From an uncultured Johnsonella sp. (lineage in GTDB: Bacteria; Bacillota; Clostridia; Lachnospirales; Lachnospiraceae): a stretch of DNA of 36,348 nt. Within the stretch, counting starts at the first letter, position 1, and each line of letters starts with the position of its first letter. Below the pieces are notes generated by a model. It did not search any database. It saw only the letters and a list, made by a program, of their open reading frames with translations, and had not been told where the DNA came from. Positions 1 through 8,550 of this stretch are shown here, piece after piece. A program made the position numbers and the translations under genes. Location: contig CAAFUL010000056.1 of assembly GCA_900766185.1 (NCBI GenBank), forward strand, positions 1 to 36,348, in the 5' to 3' direction.

Positions 1-336
1 CGTTCTTTAAATGAAATTACGGATATTTCTTCCATAAAAAGGATTCGAAAAAACCCGGAAAAATGGCAGAACAAGGTTCTAAACATAGAAGATGCGGATA
101 CTGTCAATGAAATAGTAAAGGTTTTAAAAAATTCAGAGGTATATTATTTAGGGGCAACATCTTATGAGGATTTGTTGATTCTTACAAAAGAAGATGGAAG
201 TGAAATAGAACTGCAGATTCCGCCCTATTACCCGGGATTATATGTCGGAGAAGGGTTTATTTTGGGAGATGCCGTTTATTACAGCCCAGGAACGGAAGAA
301 TGGCTTGAATTAATGGATAAATATTTTAATAAGTGA
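1..336 (+). CDS. Unrecognised protein, C-terminal part (5' end outside window)
   Basis: An open frame runs from the first base to a TGA at 334-336 and encodes 111 residues with no start visible, so this is the C-terminal part of a larger protein. It has mixed charge, with IEDADTVNEIVKVLK followed by a beta-rich stretch containing EIELQIPPYYPGLYVGEG. I see no membrane segment or catalytic motif. The pattern of a short helix and then strands is loosely like the C-terminal domains of some secreted or M56-associated Firmicute proteins, but this is only an impression. No family is assigned. Confidence 0.6.
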   Translation, partial: RSLNEITDISSIKRIRKNPEKWQNKVLNIEDADTVNEIVKVLKNSEVYYLGATSYEDLLILTKEDGSEIELQIPPYYPGLYVGEGFILGDAVYYSPGTEEWLELMDKYFNK

Positions 337-604
337 TATTTTGCAAAATTTATAGCCCGACTTTTATTGTTTATAGAAGTTATCTATTAAGAGTTGTAAG
401 GTAGATTATAGCAATGTTGTTATTTCGGATATGCACCATGTAAATAACAGTGATAGGTAGTATTTCAGTGACCAAGACTGATGGGTTACTTGATATTATA
501 AGTGAAGGTGGCTCAGGTTATGATTTCTTTGTAAAGAATGCGGAAATAATAGTGATTTATAGTAAAAAGCAATAGTTTTAGATTTATAAGATTGAATATT
601 ATCT

Positions 605-693
605 TAAAGACCTTAAAAGTGCAGAACAGTACATTTTTAAGACCTTAAAAATGTATTGACATACAATATAAAGACCTTAAAAATGTTGACAAG
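605..693 (+). repeat. Three iteron-like repeats with two TTGACA boxes
   Basis: A core AAGACCTTAAAA(A/G)TG occurs three times, with its GACC at 609, 641 and 675, giving spacings of 32 and 34 bp (about three helical turns). The second and third copies are each followed closely by TTGACA (656-661 and 688-693), which could be promoter -35 boxes. The helically phased arrangement suggests a multi-site operator for a DNA-binding regulator. It could also be simple duplication in decaying DNA. Confidence 0.5.
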
Positions 694-710
694 ATTCTTT
701 AAGAGCCAAG

Positions 711-845
711 AGTCTTAAAGCCTTTTGTGAAAAGTATCATCCACAGTATGCATTGCGTATATCTATGTCCGACTATCGTGAGCAGGAATGGATGACAAAT
801 ATTTCATTATACAATGTTGAGAAAATAAGAAATTACATGGAATAA
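711..845 (+). pseudogene. C-terminal remnant of an ATP-binding (AAA/DUF4143-type) protein
   Basis: The frame ending at TAA 843-845 reads FCEKYHPQYALRISMSDY then REQEWMTNISLYNVEKI. This closely resembles the conserved C-terminal end of the AAA-type ATPases with a DUF4143 domain that are common in Clostridia and Bacteroidetes (a KY.P.YALR.SM.DY.EQ.W..N.PLY pattern, from family memory). Nothing upstream encodes the ATPase core, so this is a truncated fossil. The exact left edge is uncertain. Confidence 0.55.
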
Positions 846-948
846 ATGATTTTTGTATTAAAAGGCATAGTTGCTGATGGGGAAAAACAAGATATACAAC
901 AGATGAGAGATTTTACAGATAAATTTGAAGTAGAGGAATAATGGCGGG

Positions 949-2325
949 ATGGTGGAGTTTGTAATAGTTTCGACTTTGGAGAGAGGCATTAAAAGTACTT
1001 TCTTCATAATATTTATACTTTTAACCAGAAGAGTATTAAATATTAAGAGTATTAAATGGGCAAGTATTATTTTATGGTCAATACTTTTTATTTACTTGCT
1101 GTTTCCTTATTCTATTTCAATTAGAATTGAAAAAATAGAGCAATGTGTTGTGTTAAGGTATGCTTTAGAGCCATTCGTTTTTGTAAGTAAATATATCAAG
1201 ATGCTTGTGCAAGAAGTTGGATATATATTATCTAATTTTAATCAACTAATCGTTACAAGTATACTTTTAATATATACAGTAATCCAAGTAAAAAAGAGAA
1301 ACAAGGCACTAAGGAACTCGGTACGGATAGAAGCGGATAGCAGAATAGAGAAACTTGTTAATAGTTTCAGATTAAAAAGACAGGTTCAGATATACATAAA
1401 TGACGGTATTAAAGTCCCTATTACTTACGGAGTGCTTCGCCCTAAAATAATAATACAAAGCCAGGTATTGGAAAATGATAATTTATTAAAATATATAATA
1501 ATACACGAAATGATTCATATTAAAAAATTTGATATTGTATTTACTCATATAAAAAATTTGATTACTTGTTTATATTGGTATAATCCGTTTATGCTTTTGG
1601 CTTCAAGTTATATGGAGAACGATTTAGAGTTACTTTGTGATAAGTTGGTTATTCAAAGTGTGGGGGATACTGTTGAACATAGAAAAGAATACTGTTTATC
1701 CATGTTACAGCTTATAGAATTAAAAGAAATACAGGAGAAATCAGTTTTGAAATTACATCCGACAAAAGAAAGGATGATTATTATGAAAAGATGGAAAAGA
1801 GGATTTTCAGGAATTGTCACTTTGATTTTAGTGGTGATTTTATCTATAACTGTATCAGTGGATATAAAAGTGCAAGGAAAAGAGCAGGTCATTTCAAATA
1901 TAACACCTTTTCAAAAAGAAATAGTAAAAGGTGATAAAGTAAGAGAAATAACAGATAGTGAGTACAATAAATTAACCTTAGGAGAGGTATCCGCTAATAG
2001 CTTAAAGTCTGCTGATATAAATAGTAAAGTAACTTTAAAGGGCTTAACAAATAAATCTTATAAGTTTAATACGGAATCTTGGACACAGCCAAACCACAAT
2101 GGATTTACGCTAAAACTTAGTGAAATGTCATCTGAAGGTAGTGTTGATTATTGCATTATAATAAAAGAGGATGATGCTGTTATTTATAAGAAATATTTTA
2201 CAAGGGCTGCAATACTTACAGTCAAAGCTGATAATAATAGCAGATATGAGTTTATTGTAAATAATCAGTCAACAAATATATTGTCATACAGAGTGAAAAT
2301 AAATAGCTGCATAAGAAAATATTAA
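949..2325 (+). CDS. M56 family (BlaR1/MecR1-like) membrane metallopeptidase
   Basis: The 458-residue protein has hydrophobic segments near residues 14-26, 37-53 and 100-113, then a cytosolic zinc protease core with HEMIH at 186-190 (HExxH) and a downstream ENDLELLCDK segment carrying the probable third zinc ligand (Glu227). A further membrane span at about 286-304 leads into an outer domain of about 150 residues rich in beta-strand. This is the layout of BlaR1/MecR1 sensor proteases, which sense an external signal and trigger cleavage of a BlaI-type repressor. The outer domain is not penicillin-binding-like: no SxxK/KTG motifs are visible, so beta-lactam sensing is unlikely. No blaI-type gene lies next to it, only decayed DNA upstream and a lipoprotein downstream. 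Start choice: ATG 949, with GAGG about 12 nt upstream. Confidence 0.8.
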   Translation: MVEFVIVSTLERGIKSTFFIIFILLTRRVLNIKSIKWASIILWSILFIYLLFPYSISIRIEKIEQCVVLRYALEPFVFVSKYIKMLVQEVGYILSNFNQLIVTSILLIYTVIQVKKRNKALRNSVRIEADSRIEKLVNSFRLKRQVQIYINDGIKVPITYGVLRPKIIIQSQVLENDNLLKYIIIHEMIHIKKFDIVFTHIKNLITCLYWYNPFMLLASSYMENDLELLCDKLVIQSVGDTVEHRKEYCLSMLQLIELKEIQEKSVLKLHPTKERMIIMKRWKRGFSGIVTLILVVILSITVSVDIKVQGKEQVISNITPFQKEIVKGDKVREITDSEYNKLTLGEVSANSLKSADINSKVTLKGLTNKSYKFNTESWTQPNHNGFTLKLSEMSSEGSVDYCIIIKEDDAVIYKKYFTRAAILTVKADNNSRYEFIVNNQSTNILSYRVKINSCIRKY

Positions 2326-2457
2326 AATTAAGAAATTCAGTATTTACAAGCGTCTAAGTAAACGCAACCGATAGATATGTTACATAATATTAATTTTATA
2401 ATGTTCAAGTAAACCTTGAGCCTTAACTTTATACAAACATCGAAAAGGAGAATACTG

Positions 2458-3558
2458 ATGAAAACAAAATTAAAGTACATTATACCTATGCTTATGATAA
2501 CAATGACAGCCTGTGCATCACCTTCAGAAAGCAAAGAAACTATTGCAGAATCAAATACTGTTACGAGTGAAAGTGCTGATACTACATCAACAGAACAGGT
2601 AAATGGAAGCTTCCCCAAAAGGCTTGATATGGAGATAGATCGTGTCAAATTCGATGCCGAGGTGCTTGCACACTCTGCTGAGAATATGAAGGCGAAATCC
2701 TATGAAGTAACACTGAGAAAATTTGACAAGGAAAAGCTTAAAGAGAAGTTTCTAAGTAGTATTGAAGAGCCGGAAACAATGAGCAGCGAAGATCCTGATT
2801 CTTATTATGGAAAAAAGGATGAATTTCTGTCGGTTTATCTTGCTGGAATATTTTTCTATACAGATTTTCATAGGTATGTAAAGAATACTTTTTCATTATT
2901 TGAAGATGATAGAAATGCGGAAATGTATATGAAGGATACAGACTTTGATTTTGCAAGCAGAGACGAGGCTAAGGAGATTGTACTTAAAGAACTTGACAGT
3001 ATAGGAGCGGGCTTGGGTAGTGACTATTTTATAAATATGTACTCCTTGGACTATGAAACCATGAAAGAGAATGAAGAAGTACTTGATAGGGATGGCGGAC
3101 TTGATAAATCTGCCTATAAACCTGACTGGAGCAGTAAGGATAATTGCTATTATCTATGTATAAGACAGAGTGTAAACGGTATCCCTGTAGGGTATAAATA
3201 CGCAGATGCAGATGAGAATATCAATGAATATAATGCACCTATACAGATTTTATACTCAAGTTCGGGCATAGAATTTATAAATATAGACAGGATGTTTGAT
3301 TTTTCCGATAAGAATGAAGAAGTTGTGCTTGCAGATATGGACAAGGTATCGGCTTGTATAGCAAAGAAGTATAATGATATTTTAAATGAATCAAAATACT
3401 CTGTTAATAAACTTGAATTGCATTATGTATGTGTCAAAGAAAGTGAAGGCAAGTATACGGTACGCCCGGCTTGGGTGGCTACTATGAGTGAGATTGGAGG
3501 TGTTCAACAGTTTCAGATAATTATAGATGCACAGATTGCTAAGGAGCTTATACTATAA
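2458..3558 (+). CDS. Lipoprotein of unknown function
   Basis: The reading frame is open from 2416, but the ATG at 2458 is preceded by AAAGGAG and begins a lipoprotein signal peptide: a basic start (MKTKLK), a hydrophobic stretch and a lipobox-like MTAC with Cys19. The mature protein of about 348 residues starts with a Ser/Thr/Glu-rich linker and continues as an acidic soluble domain, so it should sit on the outer face of the membrane. I do not recognise the family. It follows the M56 metallopeptidase after 132 bp, so it could be a partner or target of that sensor, but no shared promoter can be shown. The C-terminus (VRPAWVATM and after) looks like a complete domain. Confidence 0.75.
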   Translation: MKTKLKYIIPMLMITMTACASPSESKETIAESNTVTSESADTTSTEQVNGSFPKRLDMEIDRVKFDAEVLAHSAENMKAKSYEVTLRKFDKEKLKEKFLSSIEEPETMSSEDPDSYYGKKDEFLSVYLAGIFFYTDFHRYVKNTFSLFEDDRNAEMYMKDTDFDFASRDEAKEIVLKELDSIGAGLGSDYFINMYSLDYETMKENEEVLDRDGGLDKSAYKPDWSSKDNCYYLCIRQSVNGIPVGYKYADADENINEYNAPIQILYSSSGIEFINIDRMFDFSDKNEEVVLADMDKVSACIAKKYNDILNESKYSVNKLELHYVCVKESEGKYTVRPAWVATMSEIGGVQQFQIIIDAQIAKELIL

Positions 3559-3831
3559 ATAACTCAAACCAAAACAGTAAATTGAAACTTCGGTAATTCA
3601 GCTAATAAAATGATGGTCTGTCTATCACATAAACCGTTACAAACATATCTTGCCTTGGACACGCTCTCTTAACTAAAGCCTCTCAGCGGTACTAAGCTTT
3701 ATCTTCACCTGACGGCTTGATAAAGCAAGTATCGGCGGTTTCATATTGTCCTTGGCAACATAAACAATAACTATTTATCTATCCCAAATTCCTTGCTTCG
3801 CTATTTCTTGTAGGTTGGCGATTAAAGAAAC

Positions 3832-3898
3832 ACTCCTTATTTCAATCTTTTTAACAGTACTGCGAGTATGATTGAAATAGGGAGTGTTTCTGTTAATT
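3832..3898. repeat. Long hairpin containing a 46-bp element with TTAACAG terminal inverted repeats
   Basis: GAAACACTCC plus ATTTCAATC on the left pair with GATTGAAAT plus GGAGTGTTTC on the right, giving a stem of about 19-21 bp around a loop of about 20 nt. Inside, 3851-3896 is bounded by TTAACAG and CTGTTAA. The reverse complement of this 46-bp segment recurs at 36176-36221 with a single base difference. It looks like a small dispersed mobile-type element or a duplicated terminator-like repeat. The structure is seen directly; the mobility is inferred. Confidence 0.65.
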
Positions 3899-3955
3899 AT
3901 TCTATTATAATTGTTTATACTGCCCAAATTTTTAATAAATTATATTGATAAAAGC

Positions 3956-3984
3956 TTGACAAATTCATAAAAATGAAATATTAT
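3956..3984 (+). promoter_or_regulatory. Sigma-A type promoter of the ppnP-hypD operon
   Basis: A perfect -35 TTGACA (3956-3961) is followed by a 17-bp spacer and a -10 TATTAT (3979-3984), about 48 bp upstream of the ppnP start. The surroundings are very AT-rich. This is one of the best promoter matches in the window and should drive ppnP and probably the hypD genes behind it. Confidence 0.7.
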
Positions 3985-4031
3985 AGTATTAAAATAAAAA
4001 TAAATTCACTGAAATGAAAATAGGAGGTAGT

Positions 4032-4313
4032 ATGATTAAGGTAAATGAATATTTTTCCGGTAATGTAAAATCTATGGCTGTTCAAAATTCAGATGGAGAG
4101 CAAACAGTAGGTGTAATGAAAGCAGGAGAATATAAATTTTCGACATCCAAAAAGGAGTTTATGTTTGTGGCTAGCGGACAGATGGATGTGAAACTTCCCG
4201 GTGAATCGGAATTTAATACTATTTCAAAGCATGGAGACTTCGTTGTAGAAGCAAATCAGAGCTTTGATGTGGTAGTCAAGGAAGATACAATATATCTTTG
4301 CAGATACGAGTAA
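4032..4313 (+). CDS. ppnP: Pyrimidine/purine nucleoside phosphorylase (PpnP, formerly DUF1255/YaiE)
   Basis: The 93-residue protein is the usual length for the family and matches it along its whole length, with NEYFSGNVKSM at the start, a central GVMKAGEYKFST, and the closing YLCRYE. PpnP is a small cupin-fold enzyme that splits purine and pyrimidine nucleosides with phosphate, releasing the base and ribose-1-phosphate. Start: ATG 4032, just after TAGGAGG, rather than the in-frame ATG at 4014 that lies upstream of this ribosome-binding site. It is the first gene after a strong promoter and lies 52 bp ahead of the hypD activase. The link between nucleoside breakdown and hydroxyproline use is unclear, so the grouping may be incidental. 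Confidence 0.9.
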   Translation: MIKVNEYFSGNVKSMAVQNSDGEQTVGVMKAGEYKFSTSKKEFMFVASGQMDVKLPGESEFNTISKHGDFVVEANQSFDVVVKEDTIYLCRYE

Positions 4314-4365
4314 GTTAATTTAATCACAAGTAAAAAGAGTTACTTTTTATAATGGAACAGGGGGT

Positions 4366-5271
4366 ATGATGGAACATTTATTGTTAGATATACAAAAATA
4401 TTCAATACATAATGGTGATGGTATCCGAACAACGGTATTTTTTAAAGGTTGTCCGCTCGAATGTAAATGGTGTCATAATCCTGAAAGTCAATCTTATCAG
4501 GCAGAGATTATGTATAACAAAGAAAAATGCGCTGCTTGTATGCGCTGCTCTATGAAATGTCCGCAAAAAGCTATTGTTATTAAGGATGGCTTCTATCCTG
4601 TTCCAAGAGATAAATGTGATGCCTGCGGTACCTGCGTTGATTTTTGTATCTATGGAGCAAGAGAAAAGGCAGGCAGACGATATTCTGTAGACGAGGTCAT
4701 GAAAGAGATAGAAAAAGATAAAATGTTCTATGAGCAGTCCGGTGGCGGAGTAACTTTATCCGGCGGAGAGGTTATGACTCAGGATATTGATTTTATTTTA
4801 CAGATTCTAAAAAGATGTGATCGTATGGGCTACAGCGTGGATATTGACACCTGCGGGTATTCGAGTTTTGAGCGTTTTGAAAAAGTTTTGCCTTATGTAG
4901 ACACTTTTTTGTATGATATCAAACATATTAATCCTGATAAGCATAAATTGTTGACGGGCAAAGATAATGTACTTATCTTAGATAATCTAAAGAAACTGAA
5001 TAATAAGAACGGAAAGATTCATGTTAGGATTCCTGTGATTGAAGGGGCTAACAGTGATGATGATAATATCAACGGAATTGCGGACTTTATCAAAGATATG
5101 AATATTAAAATGGTTAGTTTACTGCCTTATCATGCGATAGGTCAAGCCAAGTACGATCGTATAGATATGGAGTATGAGGGAAGGGATTTTTCGGTTCCAA
5201 GTAAAGATCGTATGTTGGAACTTAAAAATATTTTTGAACGAAAAAATATACCTATAAAAATCGGAGGTTAA
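4366..5271 (+). CDS. Glycyl-radical enzyme activating enzyme for HypD (radical SAM)
   Basis: The 301-residue radical SAM protein has the activase-type cluster motif CPLECKWC (Cys29, Cys33, Cys36), binding the [4Fe-4S] that cleaves S-adenosylmethionine. It also has an inserted ferredoxin-like domain with two four-cysteine groups (CAACMRCSMKC and CDACGTCVDFC), then the SGGE motif. This is the layout of activases for PFL-like dehydratases. It should abstract a hydrogen from the glycine near the C-terminus of the adjacent dehydratase. The stop is immediately followed by the hypD start (1 nt between), so the two are translationally coupled. Two ATGs (4366 and 4369) follow the GGGGG ribosome-binding site; the choice changes only one residue. 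Confidence 0.93.
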   Translation: MMEHLLLDIQKYSIHNGDGIRTTVFFKGCPLECKWCHNPESQSYQAEIMYNKEKCAACMRCSMKCPQKAIVIKDGFYPVPRDKCDACGTCVDFCIYGAREKAGRRYSVDEVMKEIEKDKMFYEQSGGGVTLSGGEVMTQDIDFILQILKRCDRMGYSVDIDTCGYSSFERFEKVLPYVDTFLYDIKHINPDKHKLLTGKDNVLILDNLKKLNNKNGKIHVRIPVIEGANSDDDNINGIADFIKDMNIKMVSLLPYHAIGQAKYDRIDMEYEGRDFSVPSKDRMLELKNIFERKNIPIKIGG

Positions 5272-5272
5272 A

Positions 5273-7648
5273 ATGGAAAGCAGAGGAATGAACGAAAGAA
5301 TTAAAACGCTTAGACAACAAAGTGTTGAAGCAGTTCCGCATATCTACATCGAGCGTGCAAAATTGATTACAGATGCCTATAAGATGTATGAGGGTACAGT
5401 TTCCGTTCCTGAGATGAGAGCGCTTGCTTTTAAGCATTTTATGGAGAATAGAAGTCTGTGCATCAATGACCATGAACTGATTGTAGGTGAAAAGGGTGAT
5501 TCACCTCAAGCAGCACTTACATTTCCTGAGCTTTGTTGCCATACTTTGGAAGATATGAATGTTATGGACTCCAGAGACATCATTTTCTTCAAGGTAAATG
5601 ATAATGACCGAAAAATTCAAGAAGAAGAGATTATTCCATATTGGGAAAAGCGTTCTCTTAGAAACAAAATGCTCAGTAACCTTGGAGAAGAGTGGAAAAA
5701 GTGCTATGGAGCCGGAATTTTCACAGAGTTTATGGAGCAAAGAGGTCCGGGACATACTGTCGGAGGAGATGTTTTCTACAGAAAAGGCTTTTTAGACTTA
5801 AAAGCGGAAGCTCAGGCACATCTTGACGCATTGGATTTTATAAATGATAAAGATGCGCTAAGAAAAAAACAAGAACTTGAAGCAATGAAGATCTGCTGTG
5901 ATGCCATCATTATCTATGCCAAGAGATATTCAAAATACGCTAAAGAGCTGGCTGAGAAAGAAAGCGATCCGGTAAGAAAGGCTGAGCTTCTTCAAATTGC
6001 GGAAAACTGTAGCGTAGTACCTGCACACGCACCTCAGACATATTATCAGGCATTGCAGATGTACTGGTTTGTTCATATAGGAGTAACAACTGAGCTTAAT
6101 CCTTGGGATGCATTCAGTCCGGGAAGACTTGACCAGCATTTATATCCTTTCTATAAGAATGATACGGCAAGCGGAGTTTTAGATGATGCAAAAGCTTTGG
6201 AACTTCTTGAGTGCCTTTGGGTCAAGTTTAATAATCAGCCGGCACCTCCAAAGGTCGGTATCACATTGAAAGAAAGTTCAACCTATACCGACTTTGCTAA
6301 TATCAATACAGGAGGTATAGCTCCTGACGGAAGTGACGGTGTTAATGAGGTCAGCTATCTGATACTTGACTGTATGGATGAGATGAGATTACTTCAACCA
6401 AGCTCTAATGTGCAGATCAGCAGAAAGACACCGCATAAGTTCCTTAAAAGAGCCTGTGAGATTTCAAGAAAAGGTTGGGGACAGCCTGCATTTTACAATA
6501 CCGAAGCTATAGTTCAAGAACTTTTGAATGCAGGAAAGAGCTTGGAAGATGCAAGAAAAGGCGGAACAAGCGGCTGTGTTGAGACCGGTGCTTTTGGAAA
6601 TGAAGCTTATATTTTAACAGGATATTTGAACCTTCCTAAAATAGTTGAGCTTACACTTTATAACGGATATGATAAAGTATCAAATCAGCAGTTAGGACCG
6701 AAGACCGGCGATGCGAGAGAGTTCAAGACTTACGGAGAGTTCTTTGAAGCTTATAAAAAGCAGGTAGAGTACTTCGTAAATATTAAGATCGAAGGAAATA
6801 ATATTATCGAAAAGATTTATGCAGAGTATATGCCTGTGCCCTTCCTTTCTCTTGTAACAAACGGCTGTATCGCATCAGGAAAAGACTATAACGGCGGTGG
6901 AGCAAAGTATAATACAAATTATATTCAAGGTGTAGGAATCGGAACAATTACAGATTCATTGGCTGCAATCAAATATAATGTATTTGATAATAAGAAGTTT
7001 TCAATAGAAGAATTACAAAAGGCGTTAGACGCAAACTTTGAAGGTTATGAAGATATCCATCATCTTGTAACAAGTAAGACACCTAAGTACGGTAATGATG
7101 ATGACTATGCAGATGATATTATGAGGTCGGTATTTGATCTGTATCGTGGAATGGTCGTAGGAAGACCGAATATTAAGGGCGGAAAATATGGAATCAATAT
7201 GCTTCCGACAACCTGCCATGTGTACTTTGGTGAAGTAATGATGGCAAGTCCGAACGGAAGAAAAGCACATTTACCTGTTTCTGAAGGTATTTCTCCGGAT
7301 AAAGGTGCGGATGTGCATGGACCTACAGCAGTTATCAAATCCTGTTCAAAGATGGATCACTTGGCAACAGGAGGAACTCTTCTTAACCAGAAATTTACAC
7401 CATCTGTTGTAGAGGGGGATTTGGGACTTGAGCATATGGCAAATCTTGTTCGTGCTTACTTTAATATGGATGGGCATCATATTCAGTTTAATGTAATTGA
7501 TCGTGAAGTTTTGCTTGACGCACAAAAGCATCCTGAAAACTACAAAGACCTTATCGTGCGTGTTGCAGGTTATTCAGACCATTTCCATAACCTTAGCAAA
7601 GCATTGCAGGATGAGATAATCGGAAGAACGGAACAAAGTTTTAATTAG
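5273..7648 (+). CDS. hypD: Trans-4-hydroxy-L-proline dehydratase, glycyl radical enzyme
   Basis: The 791-residue protein is a PFL-superfamily dehydratase. The thiyl-radical cysteine lies in TSGCVETG (Cys435, with catalytic Glu437) and the radical glycine in RVAGYSDHF (Gly766). These are one residue beyond Cys434 and Gly765 of the characterised Clostridioides difficile HypD, as I remember its numbering. Other pocket residues recalled from that enzyme also fit with the same offset: Phe153, His161, Asp279, Phe341 and Tyr451. The enzyme removes water from trans-4-hydroxy-L-proline to give (S)-1-pyrroline-5-carboxylate in the anaerobic cytosol. The preceding activase and the following proC give the complete route to proline. 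Glycerol and propanediol dehydratases are less likely because of the proC linkage. Confidence 0.93.
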   Translation: MESRGMNERIKTLRQQSVEAVPHIYIERAKLITDAYKMYEGTVSVPEMRALAFKHFMENRSLCINDHELIVGEKGDSPQAALTFPELCCHTLEDMNVMDSRDIIFFKVNDNDRKIQEEEIIPYWEKRSLRNKMLSNLGEEWKKCYGAGIFTEFMEQRGPGHTVGGDVFYRKGFLDLKAEAQAHLDALDFINDKDALRKKQELEAMKICCDAIIIYAKRYSKYAKELAEKESDPVRKAELLQIAENCSVVPAHAPQTYYQALQMYWFVHIGVTTELNPWDAFSPGRLDQHLYPFYKNDTASGVLDDAKALELLECLWVKFNNQPAPPKVGITLKESSTYTDFANINTGGIAPDGSDGVNEVSYLILDCMDEMRLLQPSSNVQISRKTPHKFLKRACEISRKGWGQPAFYNTEAIVQELLNAGKSLEDARKGGTSGCVETGAFGNEAYILTGYLNLPKIVELTLYNGYDKVSNQQLGPKTGDAREFKTYGEFFEAYKKQVEYFVNIKIEGNNIIEKIYAEYMPVPFLSLVTNGCIASGKDYNGGGAKYNTNYIQGVGIGTITDSLAAIKYNVFDNKKFSIEELQKALDANFEGYEDIHHLVTSKTPKYGNDDDYADDIMRSVFDLYRGMVVGRPNIKGGKYGINMLPTTCHVYFGEVMMASPNGRKAHLPVSEGISPDKGADVHGPTAVIKSCSKMDHLATGGTLLNQKFTPSVVEGDLGLEHMANLVRAYFNMDGHHIQFNVIDREVLLDAQKHPENYKDLIVRVAGYSDHFHNLSKALQDEIIGRTEQSFN

Positions 7649-7655
7649 TATTTTA

Positions 7656-7674
7656 GGCGTGCTACTGGCACGCC
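7656..7674 (+). other. Perfect hairpin between hypD and proC
   Basis: GGCGTGC and GCACGCC form a perfect 7-bp GC-rich stem around a 5-nt loop, just after the hypD stop. The following bases are TTGAAGTTTT, a poor U-tract. It may be a leaky terminator or an mRNA-stabilising hairpin that lets hypD be expressed above proC. Confidence 0.6.
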
Positions 7675-7714
7675 TTGAAGTTTTGTGATAGAATATAGCG
7701 ACGAGGTGAGAAAG

Positions 7715-8512
7715 ATGAATAAAAAAATTGGTTTTATCGGCTGTGGAAATATGGCTAAGGCAATGATAACAAGTATTATAAAAGCTGAACTTGTAGCTCC
7801 TCAGAGCGTTTTTGCAAGTGACGGTTATCAGCCGGGATTGGATGATGCAAAGACACGCCTTGGTATCAATACTACCATGGATAACAAGGAAGTAGTAAAG
7901 TCAAGTGATGTGATATTTCTTGCAGTTAAACCAAATATATATGATGCAGTAATGCAGGAGATTGCACCTTTAGTAGACGGGAAGCTTATTGTGTCAATTG
8001 CTCCCGGCAAGACTTTGGCTTATTTGGAAAATGGTCTTGGAAAAGACACAAAGATACTTAGAACGATGCCTAATACTCCGGCAATGGTCGGTGAGGGCGT
8101 TACAGCGATCTGTCCCAATAACAATGTTATTAAGGAAGATCAAGAGGTATTAGAGACAATTATAGGAACTTTCGGTACAGTAGAGCGTATTGATGAAAAA
8201 CTTTTTGATGCAGTCGTTGCTGTTTCAGGTTCTTCACCGGCGTATGTATTTATGTTTATTGAAGCTATGGCTGATGCTGCTGTACTTCAGGGAATGGCTC
8301 GTGATAAGGCATACCGTTTTGCGGCACAGGCAGTGCTTGGAAGTGCGAAAATGGTTCTGGATACGAATAAGCATCCGGGAGCATTAAAGGATATGGTTTG
8401 TTCACCGGGCGGTACTACTATCGAAGGAGTGGCGGTATTGGAAGAAAAAGGTATGCGCTCAGCTGTGATACAGGCAATGAATGCAGTATATTATAAGTCA
8501 GGAAAACTGTAG
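7715..8512 (+). CDS. proC: Pyrroline-5-carboxylate reductase
   Basis: ProC reduces 1-pyrroline-5-carboxylate to L-proline with NAD(P)H. The 265-residue protein begins with a Rossmann motif IGFIGCGNMAKAM and carries the family signatures MPNTPAMVGEG, SGSSPAYVFMFIEAMADA and CSPGGTTIEG. Start: ATG 7715 behind GAGGTGAG; the frame is open from a GTG at 7685, but that would add a non-conserved 10-residue leader. Its place directly behind hypD means the product of HypD is converted to proline, giving the cell proline for protein synthesis or Stickland reduction. It may also serve normal proline synthesis. Confidence 0.95.
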   Translation: MNKKIGFIGCGNMAKAMITSIIKAELVAPQSVFASDGYQPGLDDAKTRLGINTTMDNKEVVKSSDVIFLAVKPNIYDAVMQEIAPLVDGKLIVSIAPGKTLAYLENGLGKDTKILRTMPNTPAMVGEGVTAICPNNNVIKEDQEVLETIIGTFGTVERIDEKLFDAVVAVSGSSPAYVFMFIEAMADAAVLQGMARDKAYRFAAQAVLGSAKMVLDTNKHPGALKDMVCSPGGTTIEGVAVLEEKGMRSAVIQAMNAVYYKSGKL

Positions 8513-8550
8513 GTTCGTACTGCAAATTTAGTAAAGAAATAGGTTAAGAT

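Larger units (their letters stand above)
337..948. other. Decayed intergenic region with gene remnants and repeats
   Basis: This 612-bp gap has no intact gene. It holds a short frame at 450-575 (41 codons from a GTG, with DGLLDIISEGGSGYDFF) that may be a protein fragment, three repeats at 605-687, the tail of an ATPase-like gene up to 845, and a 31-codon frame at 846-941 in the same phase immediately after that stop. The many short in-phase fragments suggest an accessory locus that has been eroded. Confidence 0.5.
3559..4031. other. Structured intergenic region before the hydroxyproline operon
   Basis: There is no convincing gene in this stretch. It contains a perfect 8-bp stem GCTTTATC/GATAAAGC (3696-3703 / 3719-3726), a 6-bp match AAACCG/CGGTTT (3631-3636 / 3736-3741) and a near-perfect 12-bp inverted pair (3650-3661 / 3747-3758). 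The last two cross, so they would be alternative folds or a pseudoknot. The long hairpin at 3832-3891 and the operon promoter at 3956-3984 follow. On the - strand a short frame ends LLAELPKFQFTVLV; it has no start or recognisable family. Confidence 0.5.
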
